NCBI GenBank assembly: GCA_000611775.1
Contig: KK106982.1
Location: 4,410,996-4,474,995 of the forward strand
DNA: 64,000 bases
Source of the DNA: Umbilicaria muhlenbergii
Lineage: Eukaryota > Ascomycota > Lecanoromycetes > Umbilicariales > Umbilicariaceae
Direction: 5' to 3'
The notes beneath the pieces were generated by a model. It made no database searches. It worked only from the letters and a program-made list of their open reading frames with translations, and had not been told where the DNA came from. The position numbers and the translations under genes were made by a program. Positions 46,615-58,256 of the stretch are shown piece by piece (positions within the stretch are counted from its first letter, which is position 1; the number at the start of each line of letters is the position of its first letter).

Positions 46615-47389
46615 CTAACCCGCGCTCTTCTTCTTTTTATCCTCAATACAATCAATATTCTCCTCCGGTATATCCTCATAAGTCTCGGTAATCCAATCGT
46701 AAATCTCATCGCTCACATCCCCCTGCACCACGATCTCCTCCCCGCCACTCGCCGTCTTCGTCACACTACTCCCCGTCGCGAACTTCTTCCCGAAATCCTT
46801 GGCCACCTTCTTCAGATCCAAGCCATGCGCCTCGAGCCCCGAGACGGCCGTCACGTATTTTCGCTTGTTACGCTCGACGCGCTTGATCAGCACTTTGGAC
46901 GTCATTTTCTTTTCGTGATCCCGCGCTTCGGCGGCCGCGGCTTTGGCTTCTTTCTTTTGGGCGTCTTTGGCGGCGCGTTTTTGGGCGTCGATGGAGAGGG
47001 ACGCCATGGAGGCTTCAACGGCTTCTGCTGGGGTGTGAGGTTGGAGAATAGAGGTAGGTTGGTGGGGTGGAGAGTGTGAATGTACCTTGCGAGTAGAGCT
47101 TCTCGTGCATGTCTGGGTGGTTCTTCTCGAGCCATTCTTTGCATTTCTTTACTGTGCCACCGAATTCGCAATACTAGGCGCCTGTATCAGCCTATGGCTC
47201 TTAGCTGGGCGATCTGAACGGAGGTTAAAGGATTGGGTATTGGCGTACTTCTGGTGGTAGGGTGCAGACTGGAGAGAGGTCAGCTTCGTGCAGTCAGGGA
47301 GAGGAGCAGAGAATCTTACCCCCGCAATACACGACATGTCTCGCTTGGGGCTCGGTAGCGGCACCGTCTCCGTTTGCTATGTCGGCCAT
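46615..47389 (-). CDS. TMA22: Density-regulated protein homologue Tma22 (DENR)
   Basis: Partner of Tma20/MCT-1 in recycling 40S subunits and in reinitiation after upstream ORFs. Four exons: 47320-47389, 47249-47268, 47086-47173, 46615-47027; 196 aa. Exon 2 has only 20 bases. The N-terminus has the Cys cluster of the zinc-binding part: VVYCGGVCTLPPEYCEFGG, then TVKKCKEWLEKNHPD. The SUI1/eIF1-like domain fills the C-terminal half: LIKRVERNKRKYVTAVSGLE, LDLKKVAKDFGKKFATGSSV, GGEEIVVQGDVSDEIYDWI. A charged linker (AQKKEAKAAAAEARDHEKK) joins them. The start at 47389 yields the full Cys motif and frame is conserved at all junctions. Confidence 0.93.
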
Positions 47390-47800
47390 GGTGATGAGAT
47401 ACAGTGGTTATGGTCTACGTTCGGGATGCGGCTTATTTGTACGACGCCTTGCACGTCAGGTAAGGTGGCCCGAGCTTTGCGGGAAGGCTTGACTGCTTAT
47501 AGACTAGGGCAGCCGTTGGTTTCGTTAGAAGTCAACTACAACCGGAGAAGACGACGAGCTTCTGAGGCAGCAATTCATGCAAGTGATAATTCGTGACTGA
47601 ATTGGATTGTTGCTATTCCCGCAATGGCAGCTGAACATGGACATACGAATACAGCAGGTCTCATAAGATCACCATACGCTGGGAAGTATTGTGATGCATT
47701 TTGACAGTTCACTACATCTCTGAAGCTACCATTTCCAAAGAGTCCCCCTAGGTGCTCAAGTCCGCGAGTCCAATTTCCGTCTACCAAGTATCAAAGCCGG
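47390..47800. other. Intergenic, TMA22 promoter and 3' flank of BTB-like gene C
   Basis: 411 bp, both neighbours on the minus strand. No gene recognised. Confidence 0.45.
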
Positions 47801-49363
47801 CTACCACAGAGCTGTTGGCCAGGTACTTTTAACTCCTACCAAGTGCGCGAGGCCAATTATGTTCAACCAGTTGTTCGAAGCTGGCTTCGCCAAAGGATGG
47901 CAGGGCATCACCCAGCCGAGTTCCTGGTCGTACACCAAAGCTTTCTGCGAAGGGATGTACTCGTCGGGCTCCTCATAATCATCCAACCATCTCCTCACGT
48001 CGGGGTACGAGGAAGGTGGTTCCCAGATCGATACTTCGTTCACTTCCTGATCTTCTTGCTCTTTGCTTGCGTTGTAAGCTCTCTCTTCTTCCTCATCCTT
48101 TTCCCAAGGCATGTCTTCCTTTTTGAACGCCATATTCGTGAAGTATGGGCCTGTAGCAGCTTGAGTTCTGGCGGCAGGCGTGGCTATTGAGTATTGCATT
48201 TCACCGATCAGGCGAGAGGCACGTCGCACGTACTAGTGCAAGGCCCAAGTCAACTGTTGGGTGGCTTTGAATGATTTCGGATAATATGCCTCGAGGAGCT
48301 TGCGAGACAGGTTTGTTCCCATGAAAGAAACATCGTCAAACAACCCATGTTGATACAAAGTGCTGTAGAAAGTACATCCTCCGCTAGTCATCATATCAGC
48401 TGGCCTTGGGGACTCTGCCGAAAGCCAATCAAGGAAAGTTGCTCGAGCCAAGAACATCGCCTCCTGTCTTCGTTCTCTCTGGCGGTTCAAGTCTGGAATG
48501 AGGAACGGAGCCGGTAGTTCGAGGTCGATGGTTTCTATAGCCCGCTTCAACTCCAAGAGCTGCTCTTGCAGTTCAAACGCTTTCTGGTATGCTAGGCAGG
48601 TGGTCACTGGATTAAGGTGTCGGACTTTCTGGAGGTACTGGCCACTTCCAACGAAATGTCGCATTGTCTCCCCGAACAACACTTGGGATTGAAGCATCTC
48701 GGAGACACTCAGGTAGAACGCCAAATTTTCGATAACATCACCATCGCTGTTCCATTGCATCTTAAGCGTCTTCTCAATAGAGTCACTGAGGAAAGGCATC
48801 AGCTGATAGTACTCCGCGAGCACTAATGTATCAGCTATCATTGAAGCGACCTTGGAGACTTCAGCAAACCCGATGCGTAGCTCGAAAACGAGGGCAAACA
48901 GTAATTTGCGAGCTTGAATTGCAGCCCGATGCGCTTCCGGAATATCACGATGATTGGTTTCTCTCGCACGGGCTGGAAATTTCGCCGTATATAATTTGGG
49001 TATTCCAGTCACTGTGTTGTAGCGAGGCTTGGCTGTCTCAGGCTGGCAACATGCAGGTATCAGCAAAAGTTTCCTGGAAACAGTTTAGGAGTTACGTAAC
49101 CCACTACTCAACGACCAAGACCGAAAATCGACGTGATATGTTAACCCAAGTCGATAGGTTAACACACAGGCACCTTTTGCCAATGCCGGCTCTTGCCAAC
49201 GTTTCAACGCTGCCTCGAACCATTTCGATTTTTCAATCAACACACTTGTCGGGAGTACAAGGATGTCTTGATTGTCGTCCGATAAATATATGATGAGGTC
49301 CCCCCGCTCAAAGCGTTGCGATGCTATTCCCAGCTGCTTCTCCAGTGGATCTGCCATCGTCAT
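47801..49363 (-). pseudogene. BTB-like family member C, in-frame TAG
   Basis: Minus-strand paralogue of genes A and B. Exon 1 from ATG 49363 encodes MTMADPLEKQLGIASQRFER and GDLIIYLSDDNQDILVLP, VLIEKSKWFEAALKRW. An intron near 49090-49030 separates it from exon 2; its borders are ambiguous (a phase-compatible choice is GTAACT...GACAG). Exon 2 has HRAAIQARKLLFALVFELRI, VLAEYYQLMPFLSDSIEKTL, SEMLQSQVLFGETMRHFVGS and MFLARATFLDWLS. The frame is broken by one TAG at 48233-48235, after QQLTWALH; the same frame then continues for 143 codons with family-like sequence (AFKKEDMPWEKDEEEE, ISIWEPPSSYP) to a stop at 47801. The GTACGT overlapping the TAG looks like a donor, but no acceptor restores frame. 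A nonsense change (CAG to TAG) is the simplest reading. Confidence 0.6.
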
Positions 49364-49687
49364 ATGTCTGCGAGGATTATGGTCAGTCGCATCGTTGATG
49401 TACGTGCAATGTCCTGTTTCGACAACTCACCTCAGCTATCTGGGACGGGATACTATGTGCGTTGGGTATGTAGAAATGTTGATGTTTGATGATTTTTCGA
49501 AGACCGAAGAGTTAAGTCTTCGAAGGAGTAAATGGTCAACGTCGAAGGCCTAGGTATAATGTGCTTCAAAGAAGATGGATGATGCGAAGCAACAGTGGGG
49601 AGCAAAACTGGTGACCCACTTGCTTGAATCCAAGTGTATATCTTGAGGTTCGTCGGTGTTGCTAAGGAAGAAAAGTTGGGTTTGGCA

Positions 49688-49895
49688 GAGAAGTTGAGAG
49701 TATAAGAAGCTCTGGATGAATTCGCTTGTGGATGAATTCGAATGATAAGAACTCCATAACACACATATTTTTTGACGTGTTGACAGTATAGTTCATCCAA
49801 ACTTCATTCATGAGGCATGTGAATCACTTACTGAAGTAGTGTTTTCGATTGCCCTTTGCTCTTCGCGACGATCTATCAGTACGTACTAGTCTCTT
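49688..49895. repeat. Direct repeat copy 1
   Basis: Begins GAGAAGTTGAGAGTATAAGA, continues AGCTCTGGATGAAT, TTGACGTGTTGA and GTTCATCCAAACTTC, and ends near a GATCTATCAGT segment. It aligns with 50350-50540 with scattered changes and small indels. Confidence 0.6.
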
Positions 49896-50349
49896 CTATA
49901 TCAGGTCACGTAAATGACACCGTCGGTTAGGAGGGCAACACCGTTGATTTTATTTGGACAGCTAATCAGCAAGGTATCGCAAAACTATTAACACGTGAGG
50001 TAGATGCTATCTGGAAGTTCCCAACTCGACTTTAAATCAGTGACTGCCAGGTTAGCTGAGTTAGCTTTCAGCATCACCATATCCTGGCCAGTAACCTTAG
50101 CGTTTCCTATGGAGTTCCATCAAACGCCTTATCAATAACAAGCTGCAACACACAAAACTTCGTGGTCTCGACTTGGAGGCAAAAGGTTTTGACTTATTCT
50201 GCAACGAAAGAAGTCTCGTTCCGTACAGTCAAGAGAATTGGTAGAGTAAGTAAATCTCCAGGTGGTGAGCGAACCATCAAGGTATGCTGAAAGTGTTTGT
50301 TGGACACCAGGCCAAAAGATGTTGTTGCAGGAGAAAGGCTATAGTGGCG

Positions 50350-50540
50350 GAGAAGTTGTGGGTATAAGAAGCTCTGGATGAATACGGGTCAACAACACGC
50401 AAATTTGACGTGTTGATGGTATTGTTCATCAAACTTCTATTCATTAGGCGAGTTGATCACTTGGTGAAGTAGTGGAGCTAAGGCTGAAGTCTTTCAGATG
50501 CCCTTTGGCTTTTCACGACAATCTATAAGTCCTAATCTCT
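50350..50540. repeat. Direct repeat copy 2
   Basis: Starts GAGAAGTTGTGGGTATAAGA, followed by the same AGCTCTGGATGAAT, TTGACGTGTTGA and GTTCATCAAACTTC blocks as copy 1. Offset is about 660 bp. The repeat covers upstream sequence of BTB-like gene C, so an ancient promoter or gene duplication is possible. Confidence 0.6.
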
Positions 50541-51250
50541 TTAATAGCAAGTAAATTTATACAACACGCCTCTTTCGAAAACAGAACGGGAGACGATATA
50601 AAATCTTTTCGAAAGAAGACAGAACGTTTAATGGTGAGACTGAAACCTATCACTGATCTCTTATTTTAGTGTGCTTGTTTTTGAGAAGCAGAAAGTTGCA
50701 GTTTGTGTTCTTTTGTTACTCCTACTATTTGCGATATGTACCTGCTCTAATGTTTGTCCAAGAAACGCTGTGTCCAGCTTGTGACTCTTTGAATTAGTCT
50801 CAAAACCTTGGCAATGTTTTGTTGTTGTTGTGCGTCTGCCTCTCATATCTGCCTCATATGCGCTCCTCAGTGCAATGAGGCGATTGATACCGGACTTCAT
50901 TGCTCTAACGCCGGGTAATGGACTCCTTTCTCATGACCTCACGTCAAAGTTGATGTCATCTTCTCATATCATGCTTGAACACATCATCTCTTGGATCAAA
51001 CAATGCTTGGAGCGAACGCGATGTTTTTACAATGTCTGAGTTCCCATGTCCGTGACGTCTTATTTGCGTTTCCGTGGGATTGGTAAAGACGTGGTTATGC
51101 TGCGAGATTCTTTGGATATGCTGCGATCTGGGAACACTGGAGAGTCCGTCTCTGGTATAATACAACACACTTTTCGTGGAAGAAAACCTAGTTCTTCTGT
51201 AATATTCACCGATTCCTCGAAGAACGCAGCACCGTGGTAGCCGCCGGTAA

Positions 51251-53120
51251 TCGTTCGTGCAGAGCTCAAGGCGCTCAACCCCATGGTTCAGATGTCAGCC
51301 GGCAAATGATATGAAGGCACTCGCGTTCCTTCTCCCACGGTCTCCTTGACTCGAACACTCTCTGAGGCAAGGAAGAGCATGGTACCCTGCATATGATCCT
51401 GCGATGACTCCTTTGCACTATCTAAGTCATATATGGCCCATGGGGAAACGTCGCTTGCGATGGACTGTACTGATATGTCCGGGAGATCTTTCCCATACTC
51501 TCAAGGCAGCAACAATACAAGGGCTTGTCCATATTTCATTGCCGTAGCACGATCCGGTATTTTCACAGCATCCGCTGTTGTGTGGAATCAATCACAGCAC
51601 CAAAGATGTCCTGAGAAAAGCAGAGCCCACTATCTCAATCTAGACATCTGCTTTCTCCAATTTTTGTGCACTCCTGTGCCACGAAGATCTCTTACGCCAT
51701 CAGCCTCTCCTCATTCTTTGGCTTATCATTCTGTCGGTCGCAAACTCCGTCCGCAAACAACTTATCTGTTTCGTCAACATCACTGAGTAGGGATGTGAGG
51801 TATTTTCAAGGTGCTTGGCCGGAGATGAGGACCTTGAGTAGCTCAGATCTTCCTCAGTGGCAACGTGAGACGCTTCTCTACCCAGCGTCGTCGAGAGCAA
51901 GCAGAGCCCGCATCTTTAAACATCCGTTATACAATGCAGTCAATGTACAGTCTTGTCATCCGGGACCGGGGTTATGTCTCCACTCTTCTTCTCACTCATG
52001 CGAAGGCAATGCCAGATGAAGCCACCACTATCAGATTTTTAGGTATCACGATGGCCTTAATATTATCTTATATGGCATTGAAAGTACAGTAAGTACTTCA
52101 GGTTCTGGCGTGGGTCCTGCGATACGTATCCTTGTCTTTTCAGACCACTTACGCCGCGTTTCTTCCATTGATACGGACTGGTGACTCTTCTTGAAGTACT
52201 TGTGCTTTTGAAAGGCTTCCTAAGTCTATGTGTTCCCAATCTTCTGGTTGACAAGTTGATTTTCAAAAAGACCAATGCTGAGCTTACACAGATCGACAGT
52301 CATGCATTTCTCTTCGTAATTCTCCGATAGAGCCAAGTGCATCAGACAAGATTAAGGAGATTTCGACCAGCTTTCTTCGCTGTGCGCAGCATTTGACTTC
52401 ACTCGGTGATGTAATCCTTGCAAGCCGAATCCGCATAATATCTGAACATTGAGGCCAGGAAAGCATTTCAAACTTCAATACTTCCAAGTATCGAAGGCGC
52501 TGCCGCAACTAACAATGAGTGTAAGGCGAAAGACCAGGAACTAACATAAGAGATCTGCGGTAACAATTCAGCTCACAAAGAAGTTACAGCATCCACAAGT
52601 TCAGGATGATTAACGTTCTCTAGGCAGCCAGGTATAGTCTCATGTGCTTCGCGGCCTGCTTCTGAGTTTGACATGCTGGTATCGTTAAGCAGCTCTGTAA
52701 ACTCTTGGACATCAGAAGCAAGCGTTTCTTTACTATTTGTACTTATGTCCATCTGCCCCTCCTCCACCGGCTCCCGCGCTTCCTTCTCCTGCACTTCCAC
52801 TGCACCTTGCGCCTCCTTGAGGGCCTTGCGGAGCTCCAAACATGAATCTTCATATTGGCGTTGGTTTTCTGGCTTCTGGACCTGTTGCAATACATTAGCC
52901 AACCGCTCAATGTTTGCGCTCCATAAACTTCATTGAGCAGCAACAGGGCATCAACTGAGCAGCCGCGGACATCAATATCTCGAAGAAAGCAGCAAAAAAC
53001 GATTATTTCGGCCAAAACCCGACCCAAATTCACTCTCAAGGCAGCACACGAAGCTCCCATGACCAGACAGCGCTTTCCACGGTTAGACAAGAGCAGAAAA
53101 CTCCTCAACGCGAACAAATT
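51251..53120 (-). pseudogene. Degenerate protein-kinase-like locus
   Basis: On the minus strand near 51290-51500 one frame reads DLPDISVQSIASDVSPWAIY then DLDSAKESS..MQGTMLFLASE. This follows the order of a kinase catalytic loop (HRDIS..NI), the metal-binding DFD/DLD and the GT.PFMA.E segment of FunK1-type fungal kinases, but the catalytic His-Arg-Asp is replaced by Leu-Pro-Asp. Upstream coding is broken by stops in all frames, except a frame at 52573-52902 rich in Glu/Gln (QKPENQRQYEDSCLELRKAL). I read this as a decayed kinase gene of uncertain extent; a chance resemblance over 50 residues cannot be excluded. Confidence 0.35.
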
Positions 53121-56100
53121 ACTCTGCAGAAGAGGGGAAAGAACTCACAGAAGGCCCGGAAGACACGAGGATAATGTGATTGTTGGTTTCATTTACTGAT
53201 TATCAAGCGATCTCATCAGTGTGGAAATGAAGATGACTAACGCAGGTCAGAAGTTATGTCAGTCCGCTGGCTCTGGGAGTCTTGCATGTTCATGAACTTC
53301 ACTGAGCCATCAAGCTCCTAGTTCTATTGCACTCAATATCCTCTTGGCCTCTTCACAGGCTTCCCTCCGGTCTTGCTAGTGTCAAGACTATGCAGATTAT
53401 GGATCAATGCATGTGTTTTGACGGCTGGCATTTAGCTACAGAGAAGAATTCTAGTCTAAGGAGCAAAAGGAAGAAAGAGCACGAAGATCAAAGCCTTTGT
53501 GTGCGCGCTAGGCTCGCTAGTCTAATCGCCGCTAACCCGTTCAGTCTAATCGGTTCGGTACATCGTTCGGATCGTTCGGTTCGGTTCGACGTTCAGGCGT
53601 AAACCTGACAGCTAGCTGCGTTCTCACCTCCTCCGCTTTTGGCCGCATGCTGGAGGTGCTCGAACTGTGAGGTCTCAACTTTGCCAGCTATGTTGCCCAC
53701 TTCGATGCACTCCCGAGGGTTAATGTTTCACATGAGGTAGTTTCTCAACCTATTATTCAACAAGAGCGCTTTCCCGCTGCGGTTCTAGCTGAATGTTGGT
53801 CTGTTCGATTTGCCAAGGCATTGAGTTGCACCTTTTCGATCATATCAGTCCATGTAGCTCGTTGAATTTTCGCTTGTTGTAAGATCGCAGTCAATCCAAT
53901 TCTTGGCTTCGTGCTCAGGAGCGTTGGGCTCAGATGTTTCATATGGCGGTGTTTGTGTAAGGCGTCCTATAACGAGGTTATTCGAGAATGCTGCACCACT
54001 GTTCACCACAGTCATTTCGATCCTCTAGGCCTTGGATAATTTGCTGCTGAGCCCGCTGACGGTTGCTCTGACGGTCTGGACCAGGAACAAACAGTTAGCC
54101 AACAACATTCAGCTATCTAAACAGCGTTCCAAAGCTTGGAGGCCCTCGACGAGATCTATTGGTGGGAATGGAGGCGGAAGTGTTTGTTGGCTCTGGAAAG
54201 GAGGCGAGAGTGGGCATTCAGAGTAATGCCCCAAGTTACTATGGCAGAAAGTCCCACTGTCTGCCTTACACACTCCTACCCGCCAACCTCCCCATAGGTT
54301 CCCATCCATTCGATTTTATAACGAGCGTGGGGCAAAGGTGTCAGCATCAACCGTTTGTGCTGAGACAGAAGGCTTGTTCCAGCTTCTGAGGGTTCTGGGT
54401 CTCGCATCCAGTCCGGGAAATGGTCAGCAGCGAAGTGATGAACTTGGACTCAACAACCTTTGTGAGTGAAAAGCGAAAATTCCAATGGAACGAGGACTGT
54501 CCTCAAAGGCTTCCGTTAATAGCGACCTTAGCGGCAAGTGATTAATGATCAATCATCACTGCTAAACCGTGACTTCAAAAATATGGTGGTCACGCAATCG
54601 TAAACCGGAGGCTCTCCGGATGGATTGAGCGCTTTGAACATGTCCGTTTCGGTGAAGAAATCGGTGGCTCAATTCCACGCAGCCCAGGCCCCCTTTAAGA
54701 TTTCTTTGTGCATGTATGAATGCCTGTATGAGCTGATATTGGAAGGAACACCCCTTGAAAAAAAATTTGACATGATGCTAGAACCGTGCCAGGGTTGTTC
54801 CTTCATCCGTGGGTTCAACGAACCATGTAGACACCCACTGTGACTCTCCTCGTTGAAGCCTTAGACTTGTATTGACAACCCTGATGCTTAGTATGAACCA
54901 AGTCCCCTCAGACCTAATACTCCTCCTCCGTCATGGCATTTGCAGCCGAGACCAACTTCACTAGCCACATCCTACATGTACGATGCTGACGATCGCCAGC
55001 ACCACGTCTGAGCCCTTGCACTGTACTGCGTAGGTAGTTGTCGGTCGTTTTTCGCCGATTCGGTTAACCCGCTTTTCGGCATGTTGATGGTCTCTCTCCA
55101 TCCACTCAGTGCCGGATTGGACTTAAAGCCGCGCCGTATGCAAGGTATATCCAACGCCGCTCCTCTTGGTCGTGGCCACAATGTACGTAGGCGGTGCTTC
55201 TTGCGAGTGAGCGGCGATACTCTGTGGTTCTTCTTGGAAGAAGCTCACTATAAGAGGCCACGACCCCGGACCAGCACCACCGCGAGAGGCAGCCCCTCGC
55301 GAAGAACCACCACGACGAACGGAAAACGCAACAGCAGTAGGACAATCTCAACTCCTTTTCTTCTTTATTTGACAACACTCAAATTCCACCTCCTCTCCTT
55401 CGGGTAACATTCTCTGACTGAGCAAGTGGTACACAGCAGTCATCTCATCACATCAATACTTTGCACATCTGTTCAGAGCATATTTGCTCAGCTGATGCAT
55501 GTAGAAGACCTTCAATCGTCTGTGACTGCAAACTTCGCCGATGTTGGCGAGAGAACGGAAGCAAAGACCTCGATTACCTGTAGTCTTGCCTGCGCATATT
55601 TTTGCGCTGTTCGGCGCGAGATGTGCCAGCCCTGGAACGATGTCCCTTATTAGTCTTGGTTGACTTAAACATTATATGGCAGAATAATTTCAGGGCTACT
55701 GAGGTCACGCAGTGCCTCTGTGGTCAATCGACGTTCTGACAGTGAGTGTATATCAAACACATCATTGTGAAGCCACCTGTACAGGCAGCAATGGTACAAG
55801 TCTCATGGCTTCACACGGCTGTCTCAGGCTTCGCTTAGATCAACCGTTGCCACATAGCTAGTTATCATTCACTCAGTGCGGCTCGTCGGCCCAATGGCCC
55901 CGCCGCCGCAGTGAATGGTCTTTCATAGTATCACGGTAGGTTCACTTTCCCGGCAAAGTAAAAGGGGTTTAGGGTTGGACTGAGGGCACCTCATAGCCGA
56001 GGAAGCTCCAGTATAGGCCAGACGGGGAGGAGCTCTTTTCTTTCTTTCCTGTCTCATGTGATAGAAAAGGTTTGATCTTCAATTACTTCGATCATCGGAA

Positions 56101-56586
56101 AAGAAAATGTAAATAGCTCAGTCTGATGTGATGGCACATATCAAAGTACTGAGTAAGATTGGCTTGGTCTTCATTCGATTGATTTGCTTTGATTGAGTTT
56201 GCTTCCATTTCACTTATTCTGCTTTGATTTGATCCATCTAGATCTGGAAAGGATTTCTTACAAGGACAGATTTTCAACCTACGTCTTTAAGCTCTGGAGC
56301 AAAGACGTCTTCCGTTTGGTTGAAACCTAGAAGTTTTGATTGTAACGATTGGATAATTCAAGTCTCGAACAGTCAAATCCATAGCTGAAAGTATGCTTGC
56401 TTTACCACGCTTGGAGCAGCGGTACGTCTTAGGATATTTGAACATGACCGGACGCAAACCATGGAAAGCCAACTTCGTTGATTCTATGAACTGGATGAAA
56501 GAAGGCTTTGTTGTTCGCGGAGCGCCTCAGGGCGTTGAGCTGGGCTTCTGTCAACTTATGTCACACCAAACCTCGTCAGAGCCCGA
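53121..56586. other. Gene-poor stretch, no gene recognised
   Basis: About 3.5 kb with only short unrelated frames. Around 53560-53590 there is a local run of TTCGGT/ATCGTTCGG units. Nothing resembles a transposase, reverse transcriptase or RNA gene. Confidence 0.45.
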
Positions 56587-57541
56587 CTAGCAATCCGTGT
56601 CGTACTCCGCATCTGGAAGCTCCTTGGCACCACCCTGCTCTTGTGTTGGTGGCCGCTTCAGCAGCGTCTTTGTAACCGTCTCAGGTATGTGATCCATGGT
56701 GAGCCAAGGTAAAGTTCTGACGGACGGCCAGCGTGTTCTACCAGCAGATGTGCAGAAGACCCATGCGCTCTGGCAGCTCGAAGCAGGTATCAGCTCAGCA
56801 GACGGGACTGTGGGTTCGGCATTGGAAGGAATCTTCCAAGTAGATATCAGCCATCGCACTACGTGGTGCATAAACTGTGACATGATGAGGGCTACCACGT
56901 TGCTGAATTCGGGAACGAGACCGGACATGGTGATGATGTTCCTACTGGTGGTGGCGCATTCGTGCAGTCCACATCGCTGCTGCTCGGGTTGACTCGACAG
57001 GCATGGTGTGGCTCGCACCATATTCTGGCGGTTTCGACCCGTGGCTTGATGGCTCGTGTAGGTCGTTTGGTATGCGATGTATTGCGGTCCTAACAGAGGC
57101 GGAGGCGGTAGCGGCGGGATTGGTGGTCCGTGGTAGTGGCATTGGGGTGTTCAGCTGCTCTGTTGGGACGTGATTCCAGACGGAGGGACGCCTTGGCCTG
57201 AAAGACCTTGCATAGACTCCTCTAATACTGCAGTCAAGAAACTCCAACTCTTGCAGCCTTGAAAGACGTCTTTTGCATGCTCCTGCAAAGCGTTCGAGAT
57301 CTTGACTGAATTTAGTAAAGCTCTTCCCCGTTTCGCAACTTTCAGTACAGGAAGACATTGAACATCCTGGGTGAGTGGTGTATCGGTTTCGCGGAGAAGA
57401 TCCAGAAGAACTCCTTCGCGGTACAATAGAGCGGCCAAAGATCCTTGGTCCAACCGATAAAAGTGGAAGCGCCTGTGTTATGACCACAGTGTTATGAAGC
57501 CTTGCCATGTTGTTGATTGGGAGTGCCAAAACACTCAACAA
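56587..57541 (-). CDS. Unrecognised hypothetical locus
   Basis: Several minus-strand frames overlap: 57151-57453 (SLAALLYREGVLLDLLRETD, KISNALQEHAKDVFQGCKSW), 56942-57541 and 56587-57021 (SNVVALIMSQFMHHVVRWLI, HIPETVTKTLLKRPPTQEQG). The first and last look protein-like in composition and could be exons of one gene, but I could not join them with convincing splice sites. No domain is recognised. May be non-coding. Confidence 0.2.
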
Positions 57542-58174
57542 TAAAGACAGACTGTTAATGAAATATGGCTCTTTGGATGATCTTTGCTGTATTTGGGATG
57601 AGAGAGATGATCGCGGTTTCGGTAGACTTGATAGCTGAATAGGTACAAATCATAGCGTAGAGTTCCGGTCGTTTTCAAGTTGGCCCCATGAACAGTTTGA
57701 GATATTCATTCTTTGAGGAAGCATGATCTTGACGTATTGAGAGGTTACAGGTGTCATACCTCAGTATTTGTAACTCAAGACTGTGAGCATCCAAGTAGGA
57801 GAGCCTTTAAAGACTAGAGACGGCAATGAGTGCTGGCCAATATAGAATACCATATTTCGATAGACAGGCGCATCGCCAGAATCTATCAACTGCACGGCTG
57901 GGGTCTTGCGGCACAGGCAGCAATGATCGACGAGGAGAGGCGTCTTTGTAGTAGATCGTTGTGATCAGCAGGCCTCAAAGTCAGGTGCTGTTTGTTCTTC
58001 TTCACTTGTTGCATGTCCATCTATCTTAGCTTCCTCCGGTGTAGCCTTCGCATCTCTTGTAGCCTTTCTTTTCATATGGAGTTGTGTCTCATCCTTGTTT
58101 TTAAACCGCCATTCAAATTTTCTGTGTTTCTTGGTCGAAGTTGGTTACTGTGTATCCATGATCACACAGATTCC

Positions 58175-58256
58175 GCTCCGGTGTATTTGCCGTAATGAGA
58201 AGAATTAGAAATGGCGCTCCGGTGTATTTGCCATTGTGAGAAGGATCAGAAATGGG
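58175..58256. repeat. 41-bp tandem repeat, two copies
   Basis: Two units beginning GCTCCGGTGTATTTGCC, at 58175 and 58216, each containing a GAGAAG.AT.AGAAATGG segment, with a few substitutions between them. Confidence 0.7.

Larger units (their letters stand above)
49364..51250. other. Gene-poor region upstream of BTB-like gene C
   Basis: About 1.9 kb without a gene. It contains the promoter of gene C and a pair of direct repeats (49688-49895 and 50350-50540). Confidence 0.45.

Noticed and set aside
48190-48235. An intron at GTACGT (48233 region) that would remove the TAG in BTB-like gene C
   Set aside because: No downstream AG gives a compatible phase; the nearest phase-2 acceptor recreates a TAA stop.
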